Assembly: GCA_045124055.1 (NCBI GenBank)
Contig: JBGVKZ010000009.1
Coordinates: 5,574-69,573, forward strand
Length of the DNA: 64,000 nucleotides
Reading direction: 5' to 3'
Source of the DNA: CALZKI01 sp045124055
GTDB lineage: Bacteria > Bacillota > Clostridia > Lachnospirales > Lachnospiraceae
The notes under the pieces are model-generated. The model ran no database searches. It was not told the DNA's origin and worked only from the letters and a program-made list of their open reading frames with translations. The position numbers and the translations under genes were made by a program. Shown here one piece after another: positions 33,527 through 42,853 of the stretch (positions within the stretch are counted from its first letter, which is position 1; every line of letters starts with the position of its first letter).

Positions 33527-34942
33527 TTAGTGGGTTACAAAGAACATAATTGTGAACATAATTGCAATAATCCATGTGCCAATTTTTATTTCTTTGATTT
33601 TGCCCATACCTACTTTAATTACGATATATGAGATAAGACCAAAAGCAATACCGTAGCTGATGTTATAGGTAAATGGCATAAGTGCCATAGCAAGAAAGGC
33701 CGGAACACCAATTTCTACATCTGTCCACTCGATATCTTTTACACAGTTAACCATTAAAATACCTACATAAATAAGAGCTGTGGCTGTTGCACAAGATGGA
33801 ATCAACTGAGCAACAGGACTTAAGAACATTGCAATAAAGAACAGGCAAGCTGTTACGATTGCGGAAAGACCTGTTCTACCGCCTTCTGCAACACCTGAAG
33901 AAGATTCTACGAAAGTTGTTACAGTAGATGTACCACAAATTGCACCGGTTGTTGTTGCAACAGCATCTGCAAGCATTGCTTTATTCATATTTGGAATATC
34001 TCCATTTTCATCCAATAAGTTACCACGTGCACAAGCACCATATAAAGTTCCCATTGTATCGAACATATCTACAAGACAAAATGCCAAAGCAGATGTAACA
34101 ATGACTAAAATAAGATTTGCTGTGCCATTAGAAGCAATATAAGCTGAAAAGTCAAATCCTTCTGTAAATACCTTACCAACAGATTCTGTTGCAAATTCTT
34201 TGAAAGAATCAATTGGATTGAAAGATAAGCTTGCTGCAAATCCATCATAAAATCCAGGAATTGTAAAACCTAAAAGATAATATGCAACTGCACTACCTAA
34301 AATTCCCCAAAGAATAGCACCTTTTACCTGTCTTTTTGACAGAATAGCAATCGCTAAAAGACCAAAAATAGTTACTAAAATTGGCATAATAGATGACCAT
34401 GTAGCTGAGCCTAAAAGGTTTAATGATACAAGATTTACACAAGTAGAAGCATCATTTACAACAATTCCTGCATTCTGCAATCCAAGAAATGCGATAAATA
34501 AGCCAATACCTGCCGGAATCGCCTTTTTAACGGCTTCCGGGATGGCTTCGAAAATAATTTTACGAAGGCCTGTCACAGTTAAAATGATAAAGACAACACC
34601 ATCAAGTAATACTAAAATCAACGCATTAGCATAAGAAAGTCCAAGTCCAATACATACTGTGTAAACAAAGAATGCATTGAGTCCCATACCAGATGCCTGT
34701 GCTAATGGAAGATTTGCAAGTAAACCAATAAGCAAAGTTCCGATAACTGCTGAAATAGCTGTTGCAATGTAAATTGCACCGTAGCTTACGCCAAGTACGT
34801 TTGTCCCATCACCAAATGGGTCTGAAAACATTCCGGCATTTACCATAAGAATGTAAGCCATTGCCATAAATGTGGTAATACCAGCCATAATTTCAGTTTT
34901 CACTGTTGAGCCATGTTCTTTGACTTTGAAAAATTTCTCCAT
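33527..34942 (-). CDS. NCS2-family purine permease (AzgA/PbuG-like)
   Basis: A 471-aa membrane protein with about 13-14 helices. Family features include TEIMAGITTFMAMAYILMVN (about 16-35), the QASGMGLNAFF segment (about 80-92), LVDMFDTMGTLYG (about 280) and GTSTVTTFVESSSGVAEGGRTG (about 335-355). These belong to the AzgA-like branch, which imports adenine, guanine or hypoxanthine by proton symport. GGAGAGG precedes the ATG. No purine riboswitch fits in the short upstream gap. The gene is a single unit with its own terminator. Confidence 0.92.
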   Translation of the reverse strand: MEKFFKVKEHGSTVKTEIMAGITTFMAMAYILMVNAGMFSDPFGDGTNVLGVSYGAIYIATAISAVIGTLLIGLLANLPLAQASGMGLNAFFVYTVCIGLGLSYANALILVLLDGVVFIILTVTGLRKIIFEAIPEAVKKAIPAGIGLFIAFLGLQNAGIVVNDASTCVNLVSLNLLGSATWSSIMPILVTIFGLLAIAILSKRQVKGAILWGILGSAVAYYLLGFTIPGFYDGFAASLSFNPIDSFKEFATESVGKVFTEGFDFSAYIASNGTANLILVIVTSALAFCLVDMFDTMGTLYGACARGNLLDENGDIPNMNKAMLADAVATTTGAICGTSTVTTFVESSSGVAEGGRTGLSAIVTACLFFIAMFLSPVAQLIPSCATATALIYVGILMVNCVKDIEWTDVEIGVPAFLAMALMPFTYNISYGIAFGLISYIVIKVGMGKIKEIKIGTWIIAIMFTIMFFVTH

Positions 34943-34962
34943 TTTTTCCTCTCCTTATAAGA

Positions 34963-34983
34963 AATTATGTACAAAACATAATT
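34963..34983. promoter_or_regulatory. Operator-like dyad upstream of the purine permease
   Basis: AATTATGT (34963-34970) and ACATAATT (34976-34983) form a perfect 8-bp dyad with a 5-base spacer, 20 bp upstream of the permease ATG. It could be a repressor site or a small RNA hairpin. It does not match the PurR box. Confidence 0.35.
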
Positions 34984-35018
34984 TTATGGTATACTTTTTT
35001 GCCTCAAAATGCAACCGG

Positions 35019-35702
35019 TTAATCTTTCTTCTTGTGCATTTTTTGATAAATGAAAACACCTATCAGACTGACAACTACAAGCCCGCCTAAAAAAAGAAGT
35101 CCTTGCCAATAATTTTCTAATCCCAGTGCATCTCCACCGATAGTAGAAACTAAAATTGCCGGAGTTCTTGCAATTCCAGTAATCAGTAAATATAACGGAA
35201 TACTCATATCCGTAAGTCCCACCACATAGGTCAGTAAATCCTTTGGTGTCCCCGGAATAAAAAATACAAGAAAGACCAAAATATTTCGTTTCTTCTTATC
35301 CTTTAAAATCGAAATACTGTCTAATTTTTCTTTGGAATAAAACAGCTCTGCAAACTTTCTTCCAAACTTTCTAACAAAAAGTAACGTAAGTCCGCTTCCT
35401 GCCATAATACCTGTTACCGCGATAATTCCACCTGCCACACTTCCAAAAGCATAGCCACAGGCAACTTCCAATAGTCCTCCAGGAATCAACGCTAAAATAA
35501 CCTGTATGATAAACATAAACAGCATAACCAAAACGCCAAGTACGTAGTTCTGTTCTACAAAATCACGAAAAATCTGTGGATTTTCAAAATAGTGATAGGT
35601 TGCCCAAATTCCAACACCGGTTAATATACATATACTAACCGAAACAAATAATAATATCCACGCCGCCTTACCTTTTGGTAAATTTTCTTTTAAAAATTTC
35701 AT
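35019..35702 (-). CDS. TVP38/TMEM64 (DedA-like SNARE-associated) membrane protein
   Basis: A 227-aa membrane protein with about five or six helices. The family signature lies at about 70-110: IPGGLLEVACGYAFGSVAGGI with GSGLTLLFVRKFGRKF, followed by FFIPGTPKDLLTYVVG, the second conserved proline-containing re-entrant element. Such proteins are proposed lipid scramblases or transporters of polyprenyl phosphate. AGGAG precedes the ATG. It is probably a single-gene unit between CarD and the permease. Confidence 0.87.
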   Translation of the reverse strand: MKFLKENLPKGKAAWILLFVSVSICILTGVGIWATYHYFENPQIFRDFVEQNYVLGVLVMLFMFIIQVILALIPGGLLEVACGYAFGSVAGGIIAVTGIMAGSGLTLLFVRKFGRKFAELFYSKEKLDSISILKDKKKRNILVFLVFFIPGTPKDLLTYVVGLTDMSIPLYLLITGIARTPAILVSTIGGDALGLENYWQGLLFLGGLVVVSLIGVFIYQKMHKKKD

Positions 35703-35773
35703 GCTTTTCTCCTAAAATGCATCTTTTAAACTTCTTCTGTATTATTTTTTGACCAAAATCATACTCATTATAC

Positions 35774-35803
35774 AAAAAGCATTGTGTTTCCACAATGCTT
35801 TTT
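35774..35803. terminator. Intrinsic terminator after the CarD-like gene
   Basis: A perfect 13-bp stem (AAAAAGCATTGTG with its complement) and TTTC loop has T tracts on both strands. It lies 27 bp after the carD-like stop on the minus strand. Confidence 0.85.
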
Positions 35804-35830
35804 CCTCGTTTTTAAAAAATCCTTAATATT

Positions 35831-36355
35831 CTATTGTGCCGCAACTTCTTCACTTTTCTCTACGTGGCTGGTAATATATTCGATAACTTCTTCCTTTGGC
35901 ATCTCTAAGGCAAGTGCCAGTTCTTCATATAACCTTTCTTCTGCCATATGCAAATATTTTCCATCACTTACAGTTACTTTCTTGCCTTCCGCAATTCTGG
36001 ACATTTTTCGTAAATATAAAGTTTTAATAATCTTAATCCACTCTTTGGGGTCACAAGTTCTGAGTGCAGTTTTATAAATGTCTTCACGCCTTTTTTCGTC
36101 TGCTACCCATAATAATTCAATGGAAGGAATTTCTTCCACTAATGCACTGGCTTCTTCTTTTGTTAATACAGAACGAATTACCACTTTATCGTTATCTACC
36201 GGTATAAACACCTTGCTTCCCTTGGAATACAAGGGTGATAATGTATAGTACAACTTTTCTTTGCTACTCATACCGGACATCTGCATCGGACCTACTGCTT
36301 CTACTTTGCATACGCCTGTTGTTCCATACACAATATAATCACCTACTGAAAACAT
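35831..36355 (-). CDS. CarD-family transcriptional regulator
   Basis: A 174-aa protein with an N-terminal RNA-polymerase-interacting Tudor-like domain (MFSVGDYIVYGTTGVCKV, about 1-60) and a C-terminal helical domain (about 75-170). CarD binds the polymerase beta subunit and stabilises the open promoter complex. The length and the YGTTGVCKV variant of the usual YPxHGVG motif match the short CarD-like proteins of Clostridia. It is a single gene with AAAGGGAG ribosome site and terminator. Confidence 0.9.
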   Translation of the reverse strand: MFSVGDYIVYGTTGVCKVEAVGPMQMSGMSSKEKLYYTLSPLYSKGSKVFIPVDNDKVVIRSVLTKEEASALVEEIPSIELLWVADEKRREDIYKTALRTCDPKEWIKIIKTLYLRKMSRIAEGKKVTVSDGKYLHMAEERLYEELALALEMPKEEVIEYITSHVEKSEEVAAQ

Positions 36356-36470
36356 AACATTACTCCCTTTCTTATCCTACTAACATTTTAGCAAAAAAAA
36401 TTTTTCTTCGTAAGCATTTTTTTGGATTATAGGAGCATTTTCCCTGTATTTTCCGGTATTCTATGGAATT

Positions 36471-37226
36471 TTATCCTAAAAAAGTATCCATCAAAACCAT
36501 CACTAAAAAGCCAATTAAGAGAGCATAAGTTGCCACTCTTTCATTTCCATGACTGTGGGTTTCCGGTATCATCTCATCGCTGATGACATAAAGCATTGTA
36601 CCTCCTGCAAAAGCAAGACAGAAAGGCAATACTGCTGCCGAAACCCCTGCTGCAAAATATCCAAGAAATGTTCCTACCACCTCTACTAAACCTGTCATAA
36701 GAGCAATGACGAAAGTTCTTCCCTTCGATACGCCGCTTAAAATCATTGGAGAAATGATAATCATACCTTCCGGAATATTTTGAAGGGCAATACCTAAAGC
36801 AATCGTCAAGGCATTTCCCACATCGCCTGCTCCTACGCCAACACCTGCTGCCAGACCTTCCGGCAGATTATGTATGGCGATTGCAAGCACAAATAACATC
36901 ACTTTATTTAAGTGTGCATTATTTTTATGTTCTTCTTCTTTTACACCGGTTAAATGGTGCAAATGGGGTGTTAATTTATCTGCAAAATTAAGAAATAAAG
37001 CTCCACAAATCACCCCTAACACAGTCATATAAATTCCACTTTTTCCAGCCTGTTCCATAGACGGTAAAATAAGTCCTAAAATAGCGGCCGCAAGCATAAC
37101 TCCAGCTGCAAAGCCTAAAATACCATCGTTCCATTTTTCATCAATTTTTTTAAAACAAAAACCGATTAGAGCACCGACAACGGTTGCACCTCCTATGCCA
37201 AGGGCGGTTATTGCTACTAATCCCAT
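36471..37226 (-). CDS. ZIP-family divalent metal transporter
   Basis: A 251-aa protein with eight likely membrane helices. The two metal-binding helices contain HNLPEGLAAGVG (about 120) and QNIPEGMIIS (about 147), diagnostic of ZIP transporters of the ZupT/GufA type, and a short HLHHLTGVKEEEH segment gives a cytosolic His cluster (about 85-100). Import of zinc, iron or manganese is likely; the metal cannot be chosen from sequence. I took the ATG at 37226, with GGAGG eight bases upstream. It is the last gene of a seven-gene minus-strand operon. Confidence 0.88.
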   Translation of the reverse strand: MGLVAITALGIGGATVVGALIGFCFKKIDEKWNDGILGFAAGVMLAAAILGLILPSMEQAGKSGIYMTVLGVICGALFLNFADKLTPHLHHLTGVKEEEHKNNAHLNKVMLFVLAIAIHNLPEGLAAGVGVGAGDVGNALTIALGIALQNIPEGMIIISPMILSGVSKGRTFVIALMTGLVEVVGTFLGYFAAGVSAAVLPFCLAFAGGTMLYVISDEMIPETHSHGNERVATYALLIGFLVMVLMDTFLG

Positions 37227-37240
37227 CGTATTTTCCTCCA

Positions 37241-37999
37241 TCAAAAGTTTCTTCTATATACGTATGCATTTTTTTCTTTTCCGACCTGAACTATAACACC
37301 CAAATACGCTAAAACATTTACCGCTGCTCCAGCCTTCTGTGGAGAAAGTTTAGTTACCTTTTGAAACATTTTGGTCGTAAACGTTTCTCCTAAATCGTTT
37401 GGTACTAATTCTTTGAAATCCACTTTAGAATTTAAAAACTTATCTTCCACCAGTTCCACCGGAACTCTATCAAAGCGGGTCGAACCTTTTTTACGGTCTT
37501 TACTATACCCATTTAGCAACCTGTATTCCTCCACATCTACTAAAATCAGTCTAAAATGAAGGTTTGGGTGATTTAAAAACATCTTAATTTTATAGAGTTC
37601 AAAAAATGCGTCATAGTAAGAGCCTACCTTTGTAGAACGCCTCTTTTTTGTAAACTCCCCAGTCTGTTCATCTATCCAGATGAGCCATTTGATATGGGGA
37701 ATCGGATAAACCACGGTAACTTCTTTCTCTTTTAAAAATTCTTCCAGCTTTCCTCTTAATCGATTGAAACCAGCTGTCTGAATTTCCATAATCTCGCCTT
37801 CCACTAAAATATCCGCTACATATCTGCCACATTTGATTTCGTGGCAAGTTTCATCCGGCACCAGATATTTTTTTAGTACTGCGTGCATAGTTTTTTCACT
37901 TAATGTTCCTATTCCAAGCCGTTCTCGTTCTTTTCCTACAATTTCCTGACAAGCTCTCTGAAATACTTCCTTATCTTCTCTAGTCAGTTTCAGATTCAT
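37241..37999 (-). CDS. Hypothetical protein with PD-(D/E)XK-like core
   Basis: A 252-aa soluble protein. A nuclease-like core is suggested at about 45-85: an acidic residue in HEIKCGRYVADILVEG, followed by EIMEIQT, giving the D...ExQ pattern of some PD-(D/E)XK enzymes, then a helix (NRLRGKLEEFL) and a VVYPIPHIKWLIWID strand pair. The C-terminal 70 residues look like a winged helix (LSPQKAGAAVNVLAYLG). The function is unknown. Its start overlaps the AI-2E family gene by 20 bp and it runs nearly into the ZIP gene, so it is translated from the same mRNA. The fold assignment is a pattern-based inference. Confidence 0.55.
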   Translation of the reverse strand: MNLKLTREDKEVFQRACQEIVGKERERLGIGTLSEKTMHAVLKKYLVPDETCHEIKCGRYVADILVEGEIMEIQTAGFNRLRGKLEEFLKEKEVTVVYPIPHIKWLIWIDEQTGEFTKKRRSTKVGSYYDAFFELYKIKMFLNHPNLHFRLILVDVEEYRLLNGYSKDRKKGSTRFDRVPVELVEDKFLNSKVDFKELVPNDLGETFTTKMFQKVTKLSPQKAGAAVNVLAYLGVIVQVGKEKNAYVYRRNF

Positions 38000-39134
38000 T
38001 TTCTACCATCTCACTTGCCAAAACTACTTTCTTCTTGGCTTTTTCTTTATTATTCGCCATATCCTTTAAAATCGTATAAATGACGGCTGTCATTGGAATA
38101 CTGAAAACCATTCCTATAATTCCCAATAATTCTCCGCCTAAAATTGCTGCAAGCAAAGTGAAAATTGGCGGTAACCCTACGGAATTACCTACTACTCTTG
38201 GATAAATAAACTGGCCTTCAATAAACTGCGTCACAACAAAGACAATAATTTCAACTAATGCCATAATTGGATTCGTCAACACAATCATTAAAGCACCAAA
38301 TCCACAGGCAATAAAAGAACCAATATATGGAATAAAGGAAAGTACGGCTGCCAAAACAGCAATCAAGGCTGCATATGGCACTCTGAAAATGCTTAAGGTA
38401 ATCACCATAAGCACTCCTAAAATCACTGCTTCCAAACATTGTCCTGTTAAAAATGCCGAATAAGTATTGCTAACCGTTCTACCAAGTTCTACTACTTTGT
38501 TTTTTATTTCTTCTTTAAAAATAAGCCCTAATAATTTTCCAACTCGTCTTGCCAAAGCACGTTTATCCAATAAAATATAAATGCAAATGACAATTCCAAG
38601 TCCGGCAGAACCAACTCCTGAAATCGTTGTAGTTGCCCCTGACATCACTTTTCCCAGAACATTTCCTGCACTATTTCCAACAAGTCCTAACCACTCCTGC
38701 CAGGTTTTTCCTTCTAAAACAGTCGCTACCCACTCAGCATCAATACCCCAGGTTTCGAGGTTTTTGATAATAGTTGGCATTTGTTCCTGAATGGTTGCAT
38801 ACATCTGTTTAACACTGGAAATGATATTTGGCACAACAATTACAATAACCAGTGCAATGACTAACAATGCACTCAAAATCGTTAAAACAAGGCTCAATGC
38901 CACCACAAGAGAATCCTTCATCTTGTTTTTCTTATCTATTTTTTTGAAGATTTTTTCATAACCACGCATTGGCACATTTAACATAAAAGCTAAAACTGCA
39001 CCAATCAAAAGTGGAAAGGTAATATCAATAAAATAAGAAAAAAAGTGTGGTAGCTTATCTAAATGAAAAGCCACACCTAAAAAGGCTGCAAAAATCAGCA
39101 TATAAGTAATAGGTTTTTTCGGTTTATTCTCCAT
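37980..39134 (-). CDS. AI-2E family transporter (PerM-like)
   Basis: A 384-aa membrane protein with seven to eight helices and a central extracytoplasmic helical segment (about 100-160). Typical features are the FSYFIDITFPLLIGAVLAFMLNVP start (about 30-53) and the C-terminal LSFIPYIGSFIACGFGAL and QFIEGQFIYPRVVGNSVGLPP motifs. Members have been linked to quorum-signal or ion export, but for most the substrate is unknown. The last 20 bases overlap the next gene. Confidence 0.9.
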   Translation of the reverse strand: MENKPKKPITYMLIFAAFLGVAFHLDKLPHFFSYFIDITFPLLIGAVLAFMLNVPMRGYEKIFKKIDKKNKMKDSLVVALSLVLTILSALLVIALVIVIVVPNIISSVKQMYATIQEQMPTIIKNLETWGIDAEWVATVLEGKTWQEWLGLVGNSAGNVLGKVMSGATTTISGVGSAGLGIVICIYILLDKRALARRVGKLLGLIFKEEIKNKVVELGRTVSNTYSAFLTGQCLEAVILGVLMVITLSIFRVPYAALIAVLAAVLSFIPYIGSFIACGFGALMIVLTNPIMALVEIIVFVVTQFIEGQFIYPRVVGNSVGLPPIFTLLAAILGGELLGIIGMVFSIPMTAVIYTILKDMANNKEKAKKKVVLASEMVENESETD

Positions 39135-39169
39135 ATTTTTTCTCTCTTTCCTTTCAAATAATCATCCAT

Positions 39170-40540
39170 TTATAAATGCAGACTTCTAAGTCCCTTGGGG
39201 TAATGATTTTTTAGCATTCCGCCAGATACTTTTCCAAATCCAAGGCCATATCCATCCACACAAACTAGCGTCCAGCCTTTTTCACTAGCAACCTGTAAAG
39301 TTTGTCCGTTTAAATACTGCCTTATTTCCAAACTATCTTGCCTAAAAGAAACTGCATATTTTATTTCCGTCTCCTTTAGGATATGGGAAAGTGCATGTGC
39401 TGGTTCAATTCTTCCTTTTTTGATGGTTGCCACATGTAGTCCCGGACGTAACACTTTCAATTTATCTAAATTTGGTACATTTTTCGGTAACAGATACAAC
39501 TGTTCTCCAAATGCAATGTAGGTACCTTGCTTAAAATCTATTTTCTCATTTTCCAATAAATCATTTTCCTTACAGAATTCCGCGAATTCTTTATAGGCAT
39601 TTATTGATTCTCCCTTTTGAATTTTATAACAAATACCCGAGGTTCCCAGCTCTAGTTCACCCTCTTTTTCCAAAACAGACAGAAAGTGTCCTTCTCCCCT
39701 TACTTTGTGAGGCCACAAGCGAACACCATATTGATTTTGCTCCATTCCCCCTATAATTTCTACATTTTTAACTGCAAAATCCCTATGTCTTTCTAAAAAT
39801 CTCTGCACACTTCCCTCATTTTCCTCTTTGGAGAAAGTACAGGTAGAAAACACGATTCTTCCGCCAGGTTTTAGCATTGCTGCTGCACAGTCTAGAATCA
39901 TATCTTGTCGATTAGCACAGATTTCTACGTTCTGAGGACTCCATTCCTCTCTGGCATCTTCACTTTTCCGAAACATTCCCTCCCCGGAACAAGGGGCGTC
40001 CACTAAAATTTTGTCAAAAAATTCTGGAAATCTTTGAGCCAATCTTTCTGGTGTTTCATTTAGGACAATGGCATTAAAAATGCCCATTCGCTCTATATTT
40101 TCCGATAAAATCCTAGCTCTCTGCGGGTGAATTTCGTTAGAAAAAAGTATGCCTTTTCCTTCCATTTTGCCACCAATCTGTGTACTCTTTCCGCCTGGAG
40201 CTGCACACAAATCCAAAATGGTTTCATAAGGCTTAGGCTCTAAAAAATGCACCGGAGCCATAGCACTTGGCTCTTGTATGTAATAGACACCCGCTTCGTG
40301 ATAAGGGTGTTTTCCCGGTTTCTCATCTTCGTCATAATAATATCCGTTTTCTTCCCACAAAACAGGTGCTAAAGAAAAGGGTTGCCTTTCTAGAAATTCT
40401 TCCTTATTTTCTTTTAAAGGATTCCATCTGAGTGCCTGATATTTATTGTTTTCGTAACTCTCTAAAAATGCTCGGTATTCACTACCAAGCATTTTTTCCA
40501 TTCGCTCTAAAAATTCTTTTGGAAGCATTTTTCTCTCCAT
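39170..40540 (-). CDS. RsmF-like rRNA (cytosine-C5) methyltransferase
   Basis: A 456-aa NOL1/NOP2/Sun-family enzyme. The SAM-binding motif is LDLCAAPGGKSTQIGG (about 108-123), and the two catalytic cysteines lie in DAPCSGEGMFRK (about 182) and FSTCTFSKEENE (about 232). The C-terminal 160 residues form the RsmF-type RNA-binding region, ending GMLKNHYPKGLRSL. Such enzymes make 5-methylcytosine in 16S rRNA; the precise position (RsmF versus a related activity) is not certain. It lies between thioredoxin and the AI-2E family gene in the operon. Confidence 0.9.
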   Translation of the reverse strand: MERKMLPKEFLERMEKMLGSEYRAFLESYENNKYQALRWNPLKENKEEFLERQPFSLAPVLWEENGYYYDEDEKPGKHPYHEAGVYYIQEPSAMAPVHFLEPKPYETILDLCAAPGGKSTQIGGKMEGKGILFSNEIHPQRARILSENIERMGIFNAIVLNETPERLAQRFPEFFDKILVDAPCSGEGMFRKSEDAREEWSPQNVEICANRQDMILDCAAAMLKPGGRIVFSTCTFSKEENEGSVQRFLERHRDFAVKNVEIIGGMEQNQYGVRLWPHKVRGEGHFLSVLEKEGELELGTSGICYKIQKGESINAYKEFAEFCKENDLLENEKIDFKQGTYIAFGEQLYLLPKNVPNLDKLKVLRPGLHVATIKKGRIEPAHALSHILKETEIKYAVSFRQDSLEIRQYLNGQTLQVASEKGWTLVCVDGYGLGFGKVSGGMLKNHYPKGLRSLHL

Positions 40541-40552
40541 CTTACCTTTCGA

Positions 40553-40864
40553 TTATGCATGAAACATATTCAAAATCATTTCTTTTGATTGCACGCCAAT
40601 CAATTTCCCCAAAACCTCACCATCTCTGAAAGCAAGCAACGTTGGAATAGTCATCACTTTATATTCCATAGCAAGTTCCGGTTGCTCGTCCACATTAATT
40701 TTGCATACTTTGATATGATCCTGAGATTTGGCAATTTCTTCAATGGTTGGCATCAACATTTGACAAGGTCCACACCAAGCTGCCCAGAAATCTACCAAAA
40801 CAGGTTTTTCCGAATGTAATACCTCTTTTTCAAAATTATCTCGCGTAATTGTAATCTCTTGCAT
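40553..40864 (-). CDS. trxA: Thioredoxin
   Basis: A 103-aa thioredoxin with the active site WAAWCGPCQM (about 28-37), cis-Pro in MTIPTLLAF (about 73) and the GxL/IGV tail. It keeps cytosolic thiols reduced together with thioredoxin reductase, which is not in the window. One base separates its start from the tcdA-like stop, and it ends 12 bp before the methyltransferase gene, so it is embedded in the operon. Confidence 0.95.
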   Translation of the reverse strand: MQEITITRDNFEKEVLHSEKPVLVDFWAAWCGPCQMLMPTIEEIAKSQDHIKVCKINVDEQPELAMEYKVMTIPTLLAFRDGEVLGKLIGVQSKEMILNMFHA

Positions 40865-40865
40865 A

Positions 40866-41591
40866 TTAATCTCCTTTGATATCTTGAATCACACAACCTG
40901 CGATTATGAGTCCTGCCACCGATGGCACAAATGCCACACTTCCTGGTACATCTTTTATTCTTCCCGAATTTACAGAAGTTATTTGATGAAAATTATCTTT
41001 TTGCACTTTAATAGGTGGCTCTTTGGAGTACACCACTTTTAATTTTTGAATGCCTCTTTTTTTGAGTTCTGTACGCATCACTCTGGCCAGAGGACACATT
41101 TCTGTCTTATAAATATCGGTTACTTCAAGCCTTGTTGGGTCAAGCTTGTTGCCGGTTCCCATACTACTAATGATTGGAACGCCTGCCTTTTTTGCCCTTA
41201 CAATCAGCTCCAGCTTGGCAGTTACCGTATCAATAGCATCGACAATATAGGTGTAGTTTGAAAAATCGAATTTATCCGCATTTTCCGGCAAATAAAAGCA
41301 TTTGTGTACCTTTACATTTGCCTCTGGATTGATATCCAAAATTCGCTCTTTCATCACATCAACCTTATATTTTCCTAGAGTACTGTGGGTAGCAATAATC
41401 TGCCGGTTTAAATTGGATAATGCCACAGTGTCGTTGTCGATTAAATCAAAGTTTCCTACTCCGCTTCTTGCCAGAGCTTCTACCACATACCCACCGACAC
41501 CACCAATACCAAATACCGCTACATGTGCCTTTTGCAATTTTTTCATCGTCTCTACACCCAGTAGCATTTCGGTACGAACAAATTGTTCCAT
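40866..41591 (-). CDS. tcdA: tRNA threonylcarbamoyladenosine dehydratase
   Basis: A 241-aa E1-like enzyme that activates t6A37 in tRNA with ATP and closes it to cyclic t6A. The nucleotide-binding motif is FGIGGVGGYVVEALARSG (about 28-45), with DNDTVALSNLNRQ (about 53-65) and the Cys in EMCPLARVMR (about 163). The C-terminal hydrophobic helix (AFVPSVAGLIIAGCVI) is typical. I chose the ATG at 41591, preceded by GAGGAAAG, over a start seven codons upstream. It follows the HD-GYP gene by 21 bp. Confidence 0.93.
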   Translation of the reverse strand: MEQFVRTEMLLGVETMKKLQKAHVAVFGIGGVGGYVVEALARSGVGNFDLIDNDTVALSNLNRQIIATHSTLGKYKVDVMKERILDINPEANVKVHKCFYLPENADKFDFSNYTYIVDAIDTVTAKLELIVRAKKAGVPIISSMGTGNKLDPTRLEVTDIYKTEMCPLARVMRTELKKRGIQKLKVVYSKEPPIKVQKDNFHQITSVNSGRIKDVPGSVAFVPSVAGLIIAGCVIQDIKGD

Positions 41592-41612
41592 AATCTTTCC
41601 TCGTTTTACCAC

Positions 41613-42656
41613 TTATAATATTTCTTCAATGAAAATCGTACGTTCTTTTCCCAAATCCACGATTTTATCTTCCGTAATTGGTCTGTTTACACGGTTATAA
41701 TAAATTTTTACAACCGGCCTTGGACCTTTATTTTTACGAATATTCGATACAATTCCAACCTCTTTTGTAGAAAGTCTTACCATAACACCCAGTGGATAAA
41801 TTGCAATATTATTGACAAAGGCTTCTACAACCTTTGGGTCAAAATAAATGCCGCTTGCACCATACAATTCTTCAATCGCCATATAAGGCAAAATGCCCTT
41901 ATGAACTACCGAAGACGAATAGTGGGAACATACACGTACAATTCTGGAGGAAATTGGAATTTCCTCGCCTTGTATATTTTTCGGGAAACCTGAGCCATCC
42001 CAATTTTCGTGATGATGTTGAATACAGTTGGCAATGGCCCTTGGGATGTTTTTCTGTAAGGCAAAATAGTACCCATAGGTTGGATGTTCTTTCCACAGAC
42101 TTTCTTCCTGCGGTGGCAATTCTTTCATTGTCAAAAGACTTGGCATTTCCGCCATTCCGATGTCGTGTAATAATCCACCTACAATAGCACATACAATTTC
42201 GTCTGTGGGTAATCCCATACAGCCTGCCACAAGTCCACTGAGGACAGCCGCATATATACTATTCTCATATAATCTCAACTTATCAATCACTCGAAGTTCT
42301 ACTAAAAAACCAACGATATCTTCGTTTTTTGCCAGCTTTTTAATCAAAGTTTCTAATTGTCTGGCAACAACCACCACATTATCATTTTTATTAGCTTCCG
42401 GTCTATTTGGCGAAATTTCCCTCAAAACTCTTGTAAAGTCTTCTACCAATAATTCTTCCATTTTATCTGCTGGCGAAATAAATAACGTGTATATATCTGC
42501 TACATCAACTTCCAAAATACCGAACTCTCTGAACTTTTCAATATTTCTGTTTGTAATTACTGAACCTGCTGTCAAAAGACATTTTCCATCAGGTAAGTAA
42601 ACTGTCTGTTCCAATTTCATTCCCGGTTTTATCCGAGATATACTTAAAATACTCAT
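41613..42656 (-). CDS. HD-GYP-domain protein (cyclic-di-GMP phosphodiesterase-like)
   Basis: A 347-aa protein with an N-terminal domain of about 140 residues (ISRIKPGMKLEQTVYLPDG, a DUF3391/SAF-like start) and an HD-GYP domain. The HD pair lies in GGLLHDIGMAEMP (about 165), and the later motif is IQHHHENWDGSGFP (about 215), with GFP in place of GYP. HD-GYP enzymes hydrolyse cyclic di-GMP. I chose the ATG at 42656 (GGGG site upstream) over a GTG at 42671. It is the first gene of the seven-gene operon. Confidence 0.85.
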   Translation of the reverse strand: MSILSISRIKPGMKLEQTVYLPDGKCLLTAGSVITNRNIEKFREFGILEVDVADIYTLFISPADKMEELLVEDFTRVLREISPNRPEANKNDNVVVVARQLETLIKKLAKNEDIVGFLVELRVIDKLRLYENSIYAAVLSGLVAGCMGLPTDEIVCAIVGGLLHDIGMAEMPSLLTMKELPPQEESLWKEHPTYGYYFALQKNIPRAIANCIQHHHENWDGSGFPKNIQGEEIPISSRIVRVCSHYSSSVVHKGILPYMAIEELYGASGIYFDPKVVEAFVNNIAIYPLGVMVRLSTKEVGIVSNIRKNKGPRPVVKIYYNRVNRPITEDKIVDLGKERTIFIEEIL

Positions 42657-42853
42657 AAATTCTGTCCCCACATATCCCCAGATTATTTTCAGTATACTAC
42701 ATTTTACACAAATTCAAAAGAAATACGCTCTTTTTTCTTTCATATCATCGCTGTTATTAAGTATGCACTAATACTTAATATTCTTCACACTAAAATAATT
42801 ATATTGCAGACGAAAAGAGAAAACAATATGATTAAAAACTAATATAAAAAAAA

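Noticed and set aside
34943..35018. Purine riboswitch upstream of the NCS2 permease
   Set aside because: Only 76 bp are available and no conserved purine aptamer core is visible; only a short dyad is present.
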